Positions 34,589-43,675 of a DNA stretch of 44,758 nt are shown here, in pieces. Where the stretch lies: the NCBI RefSeq assembly GCF_000225525.1, contig NZ_AGBF01000041.1, positions 1 to 44,758 on the forward strand, read 5' to 3'. The notes beneath the pieces are model-generated. The model saw only the letters and a list, made by a program, of their open reading frames with translations. It had not been told where the DNA came from and ran no database searches. A program made the translations under genes and the position numbers. Origin of the DNA: Streptomyces zinciresistens K42 (GTDB lineage: Bacteria > Actinomycetota > Actinomycetes > Streptomycetales > Streptomycetaceae). Within the stretch, counting starts at the first letter, position 1. Each line of letters opens with the position of its first letter.

Positions 34589-35803
34589 TCAGGCCCTCGG
34601 TACCCGCACGATCAGGGCGTCGCCCTGGCCGCCGCCACCGCACAGCGCGGCCGCGCCGACCCCGCCGCCCCGGCGCTTCAGCTCCAGCGCCAGGTGCAGC
34701 ACGAGCCGTGCGCCGGACATGCCGATCGGGTGGCCCAGGGCGATGGCACCACCGTTGACGTTCACCCTTTCCGTGGACACGCCGAGGTCCTTCATTGACT
34801 GCACGGCCACGGCGGCGAACGCCTCGTTGATCTCGATGAGATCGAGGTCGGAGACCTCCAGGCCCTCCTTGCCCAGGGCGTGCAGGATGGCGTTCGAGGG
34901 CTGGGACTGGAGGCTGTTGTCCGGGCCCGCGACATTGCCGTGCGCGCCGATCTCGGCGATCCAGTCCAGGCCGAGCTCCTGCGCCTTGGCCTTGCTCATG
35001 ACGACGACGGCGGCGGCGCCGTCGGAGATCTGGGAGGCCGAGCCGGCCGTGATCGTGCCGTCCCGGGAGAACGCGGGGCGCAGCCTGCCCAGCGACTCGG
35101 CGGTGGTCTCGGCGCGGATGCCCTCGTCCTTGCTGAAGAGCACCGGGTCGCCCTTGCGCTGCGGGATCTCCACCGGGGTGATCTCGGCCTCGAACAGCCC
35201 GTTCTTCTGGGCGGCGGCGGCGCGTTGGTGGGAGAGGGCGGCGATCTCGTCCTGCTCGGGGCGGGCGATGCCGAGGCGGGTGTTGTGCTTCTCGGTGGAC
35301 TCGCCCATGGCGATGCCCTCGAAGGAGTCGGTCAGACCGTCGTACGCCATGGCGTCGAGCATCTCGATCGCCCCGTACTTGAAGCCCTCGCGGGACTTCG
35401 GCAGCAGGTGGGGCGCGTTGGTCATGGACTCCTGGCCGCCCGCGACGACCACGTCGAACTCACCCGCGCGGATCAGCTGGTCGGCGAGCGCGACCGCGTC
35501 GAGGCCCGACAGGCAGACCTTGTTGACCGTCAGCGCCGGCACGCTCATGGGGATGCCGGCCTTGACCGCGGCCTGGCGCGCCGGGATCTGCCCCGCCCCG
35601 GCCTGGAGCACCTGGCCCATGATCACGTACTGGACCTGCTCGCCGCCGATCCCCGCACGGTCGAGGGCGGCCTTGATCGCGAAGCCGCCGAGGTCGGCCC
35701 CGGAGAAGGACTTCAGCGAGCCGAGCAGCCGCCCCATCGGGGTGCGGGCACCCGCGACGATGACGGACGTCGTGCCGTTTCCAGAAGACATCCCAGAAGA
35801 CAT
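34589..35803 (-). CDS. acetyl-CoA C-acetyltransferase (thiolase)
   Basis: 404 aa. Claisen-type thiolase with acyl-accepting Cys97 in [15 protein letters not shown], His in ALGHPIG and the second Cys in CGGGGQGDA. It condenses or cleaves acetyl-CoA and acetoacetyl-CoA, feeding butyryl-/ethylmalonyl-CoA pathways in Streptomyces. The N-terminus MSSGMSSG is an in-frame 12-nt duplication that duplicates the start codon; the first ATG (35803) has GGAAGGGG about 10 nt upstream. First gene of a minus-strand pair with meaB; divergent from the epimerase gene. Confidence 0.94.
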   Translation of the reverse strand: MSSGMSSGNGTTSVIVAGARTPMGRLLGSLKSFSGADLGGFAIKAALDRAGIGGEQVQYVIMGQVLQAGAGQIPARQAAVKAGIPMSVPALTVNKVCLSGLDAVALADQLIRAGEFDVVVAGGQESMTNAPHLLPKSREGFKYGAIEMLDAMAYDGLTDSFEGIAMGESTEKHNTRLGIARPEQDEIAALSHQRAAAAQKNGLFEAEITPVEIPQRKGDPVLFSKDEGIRAETTAESLGRLRPAFSRDGTITAGSASQISDGAAAVVVMSKAKAQELGLDWIAEIGAHGNVAGPDNSLQSQPSNAILHALGKEGLEVSDLDLIEINEAFAAVAVQSMKDLGVSTERVNVNGGAIALGHPIGMSGARLVLHLALELKRRGGGVGAAALCGGGGQGDALIVRVPRA

Positions 35804-35952
35804 GAGGTGCGATCCCCTTCCAGCTTGGACAGCCGAGGAGTGAACGAGGGTTTACTTCGAATGTACTGAGTGGCACTCCGTGCCGTCATCGGGCCGTCGG
35901 TGTGATCGCGCGCACGTTGCGTAACCACTCCAGGAGCGCTCCACTGAATCCC

Positions 35953-36393
35953 ATGCTGACGAGAATCGACCACATCGGGATCGCCTGCTTCGACCTCGAC
36001 AGGACCGTCGAGTTCTACCGGGCCACCTACGGCTTCGAGGTGTACCACTCGGAGGTCAACGAGGAGCAGGGTGTCCGCGAGGCCATGCTCAAGATCAACG
36101 AGACCTCCGACGGCGGCGCCTCCTACCTGCAGCTTCTCGAACCCACCCGGCCGGACTCCGCCGTGGCGAAGTGGCTCGACAAGAACGGCGAGGGGGTGCA
36201 CCACATCGCCTTCGGCACGGCCGACGTCGACGCGGACGCCGCCGGCATCAAGGACAAGGGCGTACGCGTGCTCTACGAAGAGCCCCGGCGCGGCTCCATG
36301 GGGTCACGGATCACCTTCCTGCACCCCAAGGATTGTCACGGCGTACTGACAGAACTGGTCACTTCGGCGCCGGTTGAGTCACCTGAGCACTGA
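35953..36393 (+). CDS. mce: methylmalonyl-CoA epimerase
   Basis: 146 aa, the family's usual size. Vicinal-oxygen-chelate fold with metal ligands in IDHIGIACFDLDRTVEFY (His7), GVHHIAFGTADVDA (His) and the C-terminal CHGVLTELV (Glu). It interconverts (2R)- and (2S)-methylmalonyl-CoA, needed for mutase flux and polyketide extender supply. I chose ATG 35953 because MLTRIDHIGIAC is the conserved start; GGAG is rather far away and GTG 35902 would add 17 residues. Together with meaB, thiolase and icmA it makes this window rich in C4 acyl-CoA chemistry. Confidence 0.93.
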   Translation: MLTRIDHIGIACFDLDRTVEFYRATYGFEVYHSEVNEEQGVREAMLKINETSDGGASYLQLLEPTRPDSAVAKWLDKNGEGVHHIAFGTADVDADAAGIKDKGVRVLYEEPRRGSMGSRITFLHPKDCHGVLTELVTSAPVESPEH

Positions 36394-36596
36394 CCCTCGT
36401 ACATAGGGGCCGGTAGGGTTGGGGGCGGTCGCTCCCTGAACCGGGGTGGCCCGGTCCCGCCCTTTTGCGGGGGGACCGTTCCGGGGTCCGGTTTCGGGGG
36501 GCGAGCGTCGGGGCGGCAGCCCGTGCTCCGCCGTTGATCTGACACCATTCCCCGGGGGCACCGTTCGGCGGACGGACGGGGCTCGTATGGCCAGAG

Positions 36597-39500
36597 ATGC
36601 GACCAGGGGACGGATGGGACCGCGCAGTGCGGGGCTACGAACGCCAGGAGCGAGAGCCGGCGGCTGACGTCGACCACCTCTCTCGGTTCGAGGCCGAGAT
36701 GGATCGGCTGAAGACCGAGCGGGAGAAGGCGATCCAGCACGCCGAGGACCTCGGCTACCAGGTCGAGGTGCTGCGTGCGAAGCTGCACGAGGCTCGGCGC
36801 ACCATCATGTCCCGGCCGGCCTTCGACGGCGGTGACATCGGCTACCAGGCAGAGCAGTTGCTGCGCAACGCGCAGGTGCAGGCCGACCAGTTGCGCCAGG
36901 AGGCCGAGCGCGAGCTCAGCCAGGCCCGCGCGCAGACGCAGCGCATCCTCCAGGAGCACGCCGAGCAGGCGGCCCGGCTCCAGGCGGAGCTGCACCAGGA
37001 GGCGGTGACCCGCCGCCAGCAGCTGGACCAGGAGCTGTCGGAGCGCCGGCAGACCGTCGAGTCCCACGTCAACGAGAACGTGGCGTGGGCCGAGCAGCTG
37101 CGCGCCCGCACCGAGCAGCAGGCCCGCCGGCTCCTCGACGAGTCGCGCACCGAGGCCGACCAGGCCATGACCTCGGCGCGCACGGAGGCCGAGCGGCTCA
37201 CCGGCGAGGCCCGCCAGCGGCTGACGAGCGCGGCCGAGGAGGCCCGCGCGGAGGCGGACCAGATCCTGCGCCGGGCGCGGACGGACGCCGAGCGGCTGCT
37301 GAACGCCGCCTCGGCGCAGGCCCAGGAGGCCGCCGACCACGCCGAGCAGCTGCGCAGCTCCACCGCCGACGAGTCGGACACCGCCCGCCGGCGGGCCGGC
37401 GAGCTCAGCCGGGCGGCCGAGCAGCGCATGGCGGAGGCCGAGGAGGCGCTGCGCAAGGCGCAGACCGAGGCCGAGAAGCTGGTCGCCGAGGCGAAGACGG
37501 CCGCGGAGAAGGCCCTCGCGAGCGCCGAGTCGGCCAACGAGCAGCGCACGCGCACGGCGAAGGAGCAGGTCGCCCGGCTGGTCAGCGAGGCCACCAAGGA
37601 GGCCGAGAGCACCCGGTCGGACGCCGAGCAGGTCGTCGCCGACGCCCGCGCGGAGGCCGAGAAGATCGTCGCCGAGGCTTCCGAGAAGGCCCGCACGATC
37701 ACCGCGGAGGAGAGCGCCACCCAGCTCTCCAAGGCGGCCAAGACCGCCGAGGACGTCCTCAACAAGGCCCAGCAGGACGCCCAGAACACCACCAAGGCCG
37801 CCTCCGAGGAGGCCGAGCGGATCCGCGGGGAGGCCGAGGCCGAGGCGGCCCGGCTGCACGGCGAGGCCAACGACATCGCCGAGCAGCTCAAGGGCGCGGC
37901 CAAGGACGACACCAAGGAGTACCGCGCCAAGACCGTCGAGCTCCAGGAGGAGGCCCGCCGGCTGCGCGGCGAGGCCGAGCACCTGCGCTCCGAGGCGGTC
38001 GCCGAGGGCGAGAAGATCCGCGCGGAGGCCCGCAAGGAGGCCGTCCAGCAGATCGAGGAGGCGGCCAAGACCGCCGAGGAACTGCTCGCCAAGGCCCGGC
38101 AGGACGCGGACGAGCTGCGCCAGAAGGCGACCACGGACAGCGAGAAGGTCCGCACCGAGGCCATCGAGCGCGCGACGACGCTGCGCCGGCAGGCCGAGGA
38201 GACCCTTCAGCGCACCCGCCAGGAGGCCGAGCGGCACCGCGAGGAGGTCGTCGAGCAGGCCGAGGGCGTCAAGGCCGACGCCGAGCGCGCCGCCCGCGAG
38301 CTGCACGAGGAGACCGAGCGGGGCGTCGAGGCCCGGCGCGCGGAGGCCGCCGAGGAGCTGACGCGCCTTCACACCGAGGCCGAGCAGCGGCTCACGGCCG
38401 CCGAGGAGGCGCTGAGCGAGGCCCGCGAGGCCGCCGCCCGCATCCGGCGCGAGGCCGGCGAGGAGACGGACCGGCTGCGCTCGGAGGCCGCCGAGCGGAT
38501 CCGTACGCTCCGGCAGCAGGCCGAGGAGGAGGCCGACCGGCTGCGCACCGAGGCCGCCGCGGACGCGTCCGCGTCCCGTGCCGAGGGCGAGTCGGTCGCC
38601 GTACGGCTGCGCTCGGAGGCCGCCGTCGAGGCGGAGCGGCTGAAGTCGGAGGCGCAGGACACCGCCGACCGGGTGCGCGCCGAGGCGCAGTCCGCCGCCG
38701 AGCGGCTGGCGGCGGAGGCGTCCGAGACGCTGGCCGCCGCCCAGGAGGAGGCCGCCCGGCGCCGCCGCGAGGCCGACGAACTCCTCGGCTCCGCCCGGCA
38801 GGAGGCCGACCAGGAGCGCGAGCGGGCCCGCGAGCAGAGCGAGGAACTGCTGGCCTCCGCCCGCAACCGGGTGGAGGAGGCGCAGGCCGAGGCGGTTCGG
38901 CTGGTCGAGGAGGCCGACCGGCGCGCCACCGAGATGGTGTCGGCGGCCGAGCAGCACGCCCAGCAGGTCCGCGACTCGGTCTCCGGGCTGCACGAGCAGG
39001 CCCAGGAGGAGATCTCCGGGCTGCGCAGCGCCGCCGAGCACGTGGCGGACCGCACCCGCCGGGAGGCCGAGGAGGAGGCGGACCGGGTCCGTTCCGACGC
39101 CTACGCCGAGCGCGAGCGGGCCGGCGAGGACGCGGCCCGGATGCGGCGCGAGGCCAACGAGGAGTCCGAGGCCGCCAAGTCCCTCGCCGAGCGCACGGTC
39201 GGGGAGGCGATCGCCGAGGCGGACCGGCTGCGTTCGGACTCCGCCGAGTACGCGCAGCGCCTGCGCAGCGAGGCGTCCGACAAGCTCGCCGAGGCCGACC
39301 AGGCCGCGTCGCGGACCCGGGCGGACGCCCGCGAGGACGCCAACCGGATGCGCTCGGACGCGGCGACGCAGGCCGACACCCTCATCACCGAGGCCCGCTC
39401 GGAGGCGGAGCGGCTCCAGGCGGAGACCGTCACCGAGGCCGACCGGGTGCGGGCCGATGCCCTCGCGCGGGCCGAGAAGCTGGTCGGCGACGCCACCTCG

Positions 39501-40475
39501 GATGCGGAGCGGCTGCGCGCCGGGGCCGCCGAGACGGTGGGGTCGGCCCAGCAGCACGCCGATCGCATGCGCGGCGACTCCGAGCGGCTGCGGGCCGAGG
39601 CGGCGGCGGAGGCCGAGCGGCTGGTGTCCGCGGCGCGCACGGAGGCCGAGCGCACCCTGGACGAGGCGCGCAAGGACGCCAACAAGCGGCGCTCGGAGGC
39701 GGCCGAGCAGGTCGACCTGCTCATCACCGAGACCACGGCCGAGGCCGACAAGCTGCTCACCGAGGCGCAGCAGCAGGCGCACCGCACGACCGCGGACGCC
39801 GAGGGGCAGGCCGACACCATGGTGGGGGCCGCCCGTACGGAGGCCGACCGGCTGGTCTCCGAGGCGACGGTCGAGGGCAACTCCCTGGTGGAGAAGGCCC
39901 GTACGGACGCCGACGAGCTGCTGGTCGGGGCCCGCCGGGACGCCACGGCGATCCGGGAGCGGGCGGAGGAGCTGCGCGAGCGCGTCACCGGGGAGATCGA
40001 GTCGCTGCACGAGCGGGCCCGCCGTGAGTCGGCCGAGACGATGAGGTCGGCGGGCGACCGCTGCGACGCGCTGATCAAGGCGGCCGAGGAGCAGTTGGCC
40101 AAGGCGCAGGCGAAGGCGAAGGAACTGGTCTCGGAGGCCAACTCCGAGGCGGGCAAGGTCCGTATCGCCGCCGTGAAGAAGGCCGAGGGGCTGCTCAAGG
40201 AGGCCGAGCTGAAGCGCGGGTCGCTGGTGCGGGAGGCCGAGGAGCTGAAGGCCGAGGCGATCCGCGAGGCCAAGCGCACGGTCGAGGAGGGCAAGCGCGA
40301 GCTGGAGGTCCTGGTGCGCCGGCGTGAGGACATCAACGCCGAGATCTCCCGGGTGCAGGACGTCCTGGAGGCGCTGGAGTCCTTCGAGGCGCCGGGCGGC
40401 GCCAAGGACGGCGGGGTCAAGGCGGGGGCGACGGTCGGGGCGCCCCGATCGGGTGGCAAGCCGTCCGACGGGTAG
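36597..40475 (+). CDS. scy: Scy, giant coiled-coil polarity scaffold
   Basis: 1292 aa from ATG 36597; GTG 36627 is an alternative start giving MRGYERQEREP. After a DivIVA-like head (GYERQEREPAADVDHLSRFEAEMDRLKTEREKAIQHAEDLGYQVEVLRAKL) the whole protein is coiled coil with no membrane segment. From about residue 130 to 1230 it repeats units such as EAxRLRxEAxxEADRxRxEA in the 51-residue periodicity described for Scy and FilP. In S. coelicolor Scy (SCO5397, about 1326 aa) gathers DivIVA and FilP at hyphal tips and controls tip number. This copy is some 30 residues shorter, consistent with loss of part of a repeat. It is followed by filP after 196 nt. Confidence 0.94.
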   Translation: MRPGDGWDRAVRGYERQEREPAADVDHLSRFEAEMDRLKTEREKAIQHAEDLGYQVEVLRAKLHEARRTIMSRPAFDGGDIGYQAEQLLRNAQVQADQLRQEAERELSQARAQTQRILQEHAEQAARLQAELHQEAVTRRQQLDQELSERRQTVESHVNENVAWAEQLRARTEQQARRLLDESRTEADQAMTSARTEAERLTGEARQRLTSAAEEARAEADQILRRARTDAERLLNAASAQAQEAADHAEQLRSSTADESDTARRRAGELSRAAEQRMAEAEEALRKAQTEAEKLVAEAKTAAEKALASAESANEQRTRTAKEQVARLVSEATKEAESTRSDAEQVVADARAEAEKIVAEASEKARTITAEESATQLSKAAKTAEDVLNKAQQDAQNTTKAASEEAERIRGEAEAEAARLHGEANDIAEQLKGAAKDDTKEYRAKTVELQEEARRLRGEAEHLRSEAVAEGEKIRAEARKEAVQQIEEAAKTAEELLAKARQDADELRQKATTDSEKVRTEAIERATTLRRQAEETLQRTRQEAERHREEVVEQAEGVKADAERAARELHEETERGVEARRAEAAEELTRLHTEAEQRLTAAEEALSEAREAAARIRREAGEETDRLRSEAAERIRTLRQQAEEEADRLRTEAAADASASRAEGESVAVRLRSEAAVEAERLKSEAQDTADRVRAEAQSAAERLAAEASETLAAAQEEAARRRREADELLGSARQEADQERERAREQSEELLASARNRVEEAQAEAVRLVEEADRRATEMVSAAEQHAQQVRDSVSGLHEQAQEEISGLRSAAEHVADRTRREAEEEADRVRSDAYAERERAGEDAARMRREANEESEAAKSLAERTVGEAIAEADRLRSDSAEYAQRLRSEASDKLAEADQAASRTRADAREDANRMRSDAATQADTLITEARSEAERLQAETVTEADRVRADALARAEKLVGDATSDAERLRAGAAETVGSAQQHADRMRGDSERLRAEAAAEAERLVSAARTEAERTLDEARKDANKRRSEAAEQVDLLITETTAEADKLLTEAQQQAHRTTADAEGQADTMVGAARTEADRLVSEATVEGNSLVEKARTDADELLVGARRDATAIRERAEELRERVTGEIESLHERARRESAETMRSAGDRCDALIKAAEEQLAKAQAKAKELVSEANSEAGKVRIAAVKKAEGLLKEAELKRGSLVREAEELKAEAIREAKRTVEEGKRELEVLVRRREDINAEISRVQDVLEALESFEAPGGAKDGGVKAGATVGAPRSGGKPSDG

Positions 40476-40557
40476 GGGGCGCGCGTGTTCCGACGCGCGC
40501 GTTCCGACGCGCCCTGGGGGTTTTGACCCGGTTTTTGGCAAGCCGTCCGAAGGTTAG
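40455..40557. repeat. direct repeat of the scy 3' end
   Basis: The last 21 nt of scy (40455-40475, encoding GKPSDG-stop) recur at 40537-40557 with 19 of 21 bases equal, including a TAG. Between them lies a 14-nt tandem repeat (GCGCGTGTTCCGAC/GCGCGCGTTCCGAC, about 40480-40507). It looks like a partial tail duplication in the scy-filP gap. Confidence 0.7.
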
Positions 40558-40603
40558 CCACTCAAAAGGGGTCTCATTCTCCAGATCAAACACGTATCCG
40601 CTC

Positions 40604-40631
40604 GATGACACACCGCTCAGGCCCCTAGGAT
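40604..40631 (+). promoter_or_regulatory. candidate filP promoter
   Basis: GATGAC (40604-40609) and TAGGAT (40626-40631) are 16 bp apart in an AT-richer stretch. A start near 40638 would leave a leader of about 34 nt ending in AGGAA before the filP ATG. FilP could therefore be expressed independently of scy. Confidence 0.5.
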
Positions 40632-40671
40632 TCCACTTATCACCTCACCGGTCTCATTCGACAGGAACCCC

Positions 40672-41607
40672 ATGAGCGACACTTCCCCCTACGGCTTCGA
40701 GCTTGTGCGGCGTGGGTACGACCGCGCTCAGGTGGACGAACGGATCTCGAAGCTCGTCTCCGACCGTGACAGCGCTCTCACCCGCATCACCGCTCTGGAA
40801 AAGCGCATCGAGGAGCTCCACCTCGAAACGCAGAACGCCCAGGCCGCCGTGACCGACGCGGAGCCGTCGTACGCCGGCCTCGGCGCGCGTGTCGAGAAGA
40901 TCCTCCGCCTCGCCGAGGAGGAGGCAAAGGATCTGCGCGAGGAGGCCCGCCGCGCGGCCGAGCAGCACCGCGAGCTGGCCGAGTCGGCGGCCCAGCAGGT
41001 CCGCAACGACGCGGAGTCGTTCGCCGCGGAGCGCAAGTCCAAGGCCGAGGACGAGGGCGTCCGGATCGTCGAGAAGGCCAAGAGCGACGCCTCGCAGCTG
41101 CGTTCCGAGGCCCAGAAGGACGCTCAGTCCAAGCGTGAGGAGGCGGACGCCCTCTTCGAGGAGACCCGCGCGAAGGCCGCGCAGGCGGCTGCCGACTTCG
41201 AGACGAACCTGGCCAAGCGCCGCGAGCAGTCCGAGCGCGACCTGGCCTCCCGTCAGGCCAAGGCCGAGAAGCGCCTCGCCGAGATCGAGCACCGCGCCGA
41301 GCAGCTGCGCCTGGAGGCCGAGAAGCTGCGGACCGACGCCGAGCGCCGCGCCCGCCAGACGGTCGAGACGGCTCAGCGCCAGGCCGAGGACATCGTGGCC
41401 GACGCCAACGCGAAGGCCGACCGGATCCGTTCGGAGTCCGAGCGCGAGCTGGCGGCCCTCACCAACCGCCGCGACAGCATCAACGCCCAGCTGACGAACG
41501 TCCGCGAGATGCTGGCGACCCTCACGGGTGCCGCCGTCGCCGCCGCCAGTTCCCCGGCCGACGACGAGCCGATCTCCCGTGGTGTCCCGGCGCAGCAGTC
41601 CCGGTGA
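40672..41607 (+). CDS. filP: FilP, intermediate-filament-like coiled-coil protein
   Basis: 311 aa; S. coelicolor FilP (SCO5396) is 310. The head YGFELVRRGYDRAQVDERISKLVSDRDSALTRI resembles DivIVA's N-terminus. A short break near TDAEPSYAGLG leads to a rod of about 200 residues rich in EA, KA and RA heptads with the same 51-residue rhythm as Scy, ending at MLATLTGAAVAAASS and a short tail. FilP self-assembles into filaments or networks near hyphal tips, gives the cell wall rigidity and interacts with DivIVA and Scy. ATG 40672 is preceded by AGGAA at normal spacing. Confidence 0.95.
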   Translation: MSDTSPYGFELVRRGYDRAQVDERISKLVSDRDSALTRITALEKRIEELHLETQNAQAAVTDAEPSYAGLGARVEKILRLAEEEAKDLREEARRAAEQHRELAESAAQQVRNDAESFAAERKSKAEDEGVRIVEKAKSDASQLRSEAQKDAQSKREEADALFEETRAKAAQAAADFETNLAKRREQSERDLASRQAKAEKRLAEIEHRAEQLRLEAEKLRTDAERRARQTVETAQRQAEDIVADANAKADRIRSESERELAALTNRRDSINAQLTNVREMLATLTGAAVAAASSPADDEPISRGVPAQQSR

Positions 41608-41623
41608 CCGTGTGAGGTAGGAC

Positions 41624-41665
41624 GACACGGGTCCGCTTCCCCGTCAGGGGGGGCGGACCCGCGTC
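41624..41665 (+). terminator. stem-loop after filP
   Basis: Arms 41624-41636 and 41653-41665 pair at 12 of 13 positions around a 16-nt loop, starting 17 nt after the filP stop. Confidence 0.75.
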
Positions 41666-41764
41666 ATGTCCGGCGGGCCGGCCGGGGCCCGCCGTCGCCC
41701 GGTGGCGGACCTCTGTTTGCCCGCCCGGGTGGCACCGGCCCAACGGCCGCCCTAGCGTGGCCGC

Positions 41765-42751
41765 ATGATTGAGCTCTCGGGGCTGACCAAGCGGTACGGC
41801 GACAAGGTGGCTGTCAACAACCTCTCCTTCACCGTCAGACCGGGCATCGTCACGGGTTTCCTCGGTCCCAACGGCGCGGGCAAGTCGACCACCATGCGGA
41901 TGATCCTGGGCCTGGACCATCCCACCGCGGGCGACGTGCGGATCGACGGACGGCACTACGAACAGCTCAAGGACCCCCTGACGGCCATCGGCGCCCTGCT
42001 GGAGGCCAAGGCGTGGCACGGCGGGCGCAGCGCCCGCAACCATCTGCTCTGCCTCGCGCAGAGCAACGGCATCGCGGACTCCCGGGTGCGCGAGGTGCTG
42101 GAGACGGTGGGGCTGACGGCGGTCGCCCGCAAGAAGACCAAGGGCTTCTCGATGGGCATGGGCCAGCGGCTCGGCATCGCCGCCGCGCTGCTGGGCGACC
42201 CCCGCATCCTGATGTTCGACGAGCCGGTCAACGGTCTGGACCCCGAGGGCATCCACTGGATCCGCAACCTGATGAAGTCGCTCGCCGGGCAGGGCCGTAC
42301 CGTCTTCGTCTCCTCCCATCTGATGAGCGAGATGGCGCTGACCGCCGAGCACCTGGTCGTGATCGGGCAGGGCCGGCTGCTCGCCGACACCTCGATGGCC
42401 GATTTCATCGCGCGGAACTCCAGGTCGTACGTCCGCGTCCGCACCCCGCAGCGCGAGCGGATGCGCGACGTGCTGCACACGGCCGGGATCACGGCCGTGG
42501 AGGCGGGCGGCGGCGCGCTGGAGGTGGACGGCGGCAAGCCCGAGCGGATCGGGGAGCTGGCGGCGCAGCACCAGATCGTGCTCCACGAGCTCAGTTCGCA
42601 ACAGGCATCGCTGGAGGAGGCGTTCATGGGGCTGACGGCGGAGTCGGTGGAGTACCACGCACAGGCCGGACCGGCCCCGGGACCGGCTCCCGGGCAGGCC
42701 CCCGGACCGGCCCCCGGGCAGGCATGGGGCGACGGCTGGAGGAAGGGCTGA
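41765..42751 (+). CDS. ABC-2 exporter ATP-binding protein 1
   Basis: 328 aa. Walker A GPNGAGKST, the Q loop replaced by the AIGALLEAKAWHGGR region typical of this exporter class, signature MGMGQRLGIA instead of LSGGQ, Walker B ILMFDEPVNGLDPEG, and switch His in VFVSSHLMSEM. The C-terminal extension ends in GPAPG repeats (PGPAPGQAPGPAPGQ), probably disordered. A TAGCGT hexamer lies 6 nt before the ATG and no ribosome-binding site is seen, so leaderless translation is likely. It pairs with the permease 1 nt downstream. The substrate is unknown; drug or lantibiotic-type export is common in this class. Confidence 0.93.
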   Translation: MIELSGLTKRYGDKVAVNNLSFTVRPGIVTGFLGPNGAGKSTTMRMILGLDHPTAGDVRIDGRHYEQLKDPLTAIGALLEAKAWHGGRSARNHLLCLAQSNGIADSRVREVLETVGLTAVARKKTKGFSMGMGQRLGIAAALLGDPRILMFDEPVNGLDPEGIHWIRNLMKSLAGQGRTVFVSSHLMSEMALTAEHLVVIGQGRLLADTSMADFIARNSRSYVRVRTPQRERMRDVLHTAGITAVEAGGGALEVDGGKPERIGELAAQHQIVLHELSSQQASLEEAFMGLTAESVEYHAQAGPAPGPAPGQAPGPAPGQAWGDGWRKG

Positions 42752-42752
42752 G

Positions 42753-43523
42753 ATGGCGACGACCCAGGTACTGCGCTCCGAGTGGACCAAGATCAGGTCG
42801 GTGGCGTCGACGGTGTGGACGCTGTCGCTCGCCGTGGTGGTCACCGTCGCCCTCGGGATGCTGATCGCCGCGCTGTCGAACAGCGACTTCGACAGCCTGA
42901 GCGCCCGGGACCGGCTCTCCTTCGATCCGACCTACATCAGCTTCGCCGGGATGAGCCTCGGCCAGCTGGCGATGATCGTGTTCGGGGTGCTGGTCGTGTC
43001 CAACGAGTACAGCACCGGCATGATCCGCACCTCGCTGGCCGCCGTGCCGCGGCGCGGGACCTTCCTCTTCAGCAAGATCGCGGTGGCGACGGGCCTCTCC
43101 CTGCTCGTCGGCCTGGCCACCAGCTTCCTCACGTTCTTCCTGGGGCAGGCGATGCTGGGCGAGCACCGGGCGCAGATCGGTGACCCGGGGGTGCTGCGGG
43201 CGGTCTTCGGCGGCGGCCTGTACATGATGCTGATCGCGATGTTCTCGATGGGCGTGGCCGCGATGCTGCGTTCGCCGATGCTCTCGCTGGGCATCCTGAT
43301 GCCGTTCTTCTTCCTCGTCTCCAACATCCTCGGCAATGTCTCCGCCACCCAGAAGGTCGGCCGCTACCTGCCCGACCAGGCCGGCAGCCGCATCCTCCAG
43401 GTGGTGACCCCGATCGACGACGACAAGCCGTACGGCCCCTGGGGCGGCCTCGGGATCATGGCGCTGTGGGTGATCGCGGCGATCGCCGGCGGCTACGTGA
43501 CCCTGCGCAAGCGGGACGCCTGA
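42753..43523 (+). CDS. ABC-2 type permease
   Basis: 256 aa with about six hydrophobic segments: VWTLSLAVVVTVALGMLIAAL near the N-terminus, AMIVFGVLVVSNEYSTGMIRTSLA, GLSLLVGLATSFLTFFLG, MMLIAMFSMGVAAML, LGILMPFFFLVSNIL, and LGIMALWVIAAIAGGYVTL near the end. The SNEYSTGMIRTSL box between helices is the coupling element of ABC-2 exporters. It starts 1 nt after the ATPase gene, so both make one transporter. A stem-loop follows its stop. Confidence 0.92.
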   Translation: MATTQVLRSEWTKIRSVASTVWTLSLAVVVTVALGMLIAALSNSDFDSLSARDRLSFDPTYISFAGMSLGQLAMIVFGVLVVSNEYSTGMIRTSLAAVPRRGTFLFSKIAVATGLSLLVGLATSFLTFFLGQAMLGEHRAQIGDPGVLRAVFGGGLYMMLIAMFSMGVAAMLRSPMLSLGILMPFFFLVSNILGNVSATQKVGRYLPDQAGSRILQVVTPIDDDKPYGPWGGLGIMALWVIAAIAGGYVTLRKRDA

Positions 43524-43529
43524 CGCGGC

Positions 43530-43560
43530 GCGGGTGCCTCCCGGAGGGGGCGGCACCCGC
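43530..43560 (+). terminator. stem-loop after the permease
   Basis: GCGGGTGCC (43530-43538) pairs perfectly with GGCACCCGC (43552-43560), and the interior can extend the stem. It begins 7 nt after the permease stop. Confidence 0.75.
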
Positions 43561-43675
43561 CATGGCGTGAAGTTTTTACCCGCCCTTGAGCGGAACCGTC
43601 AGCTCCTCGATATCCTCCTAAGCCTTACGGGGGGCGTGCGCCCCGCTGTCCAGAACCTTTCGATGGGTGCGGAGC

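Noticed and set aside
36336..40541. Long open frame antisense to scy
   Set aside because: It mirrors the codon-position GC bias of scy, has only low-complexity Leu/Gly/Arg content and no family features.
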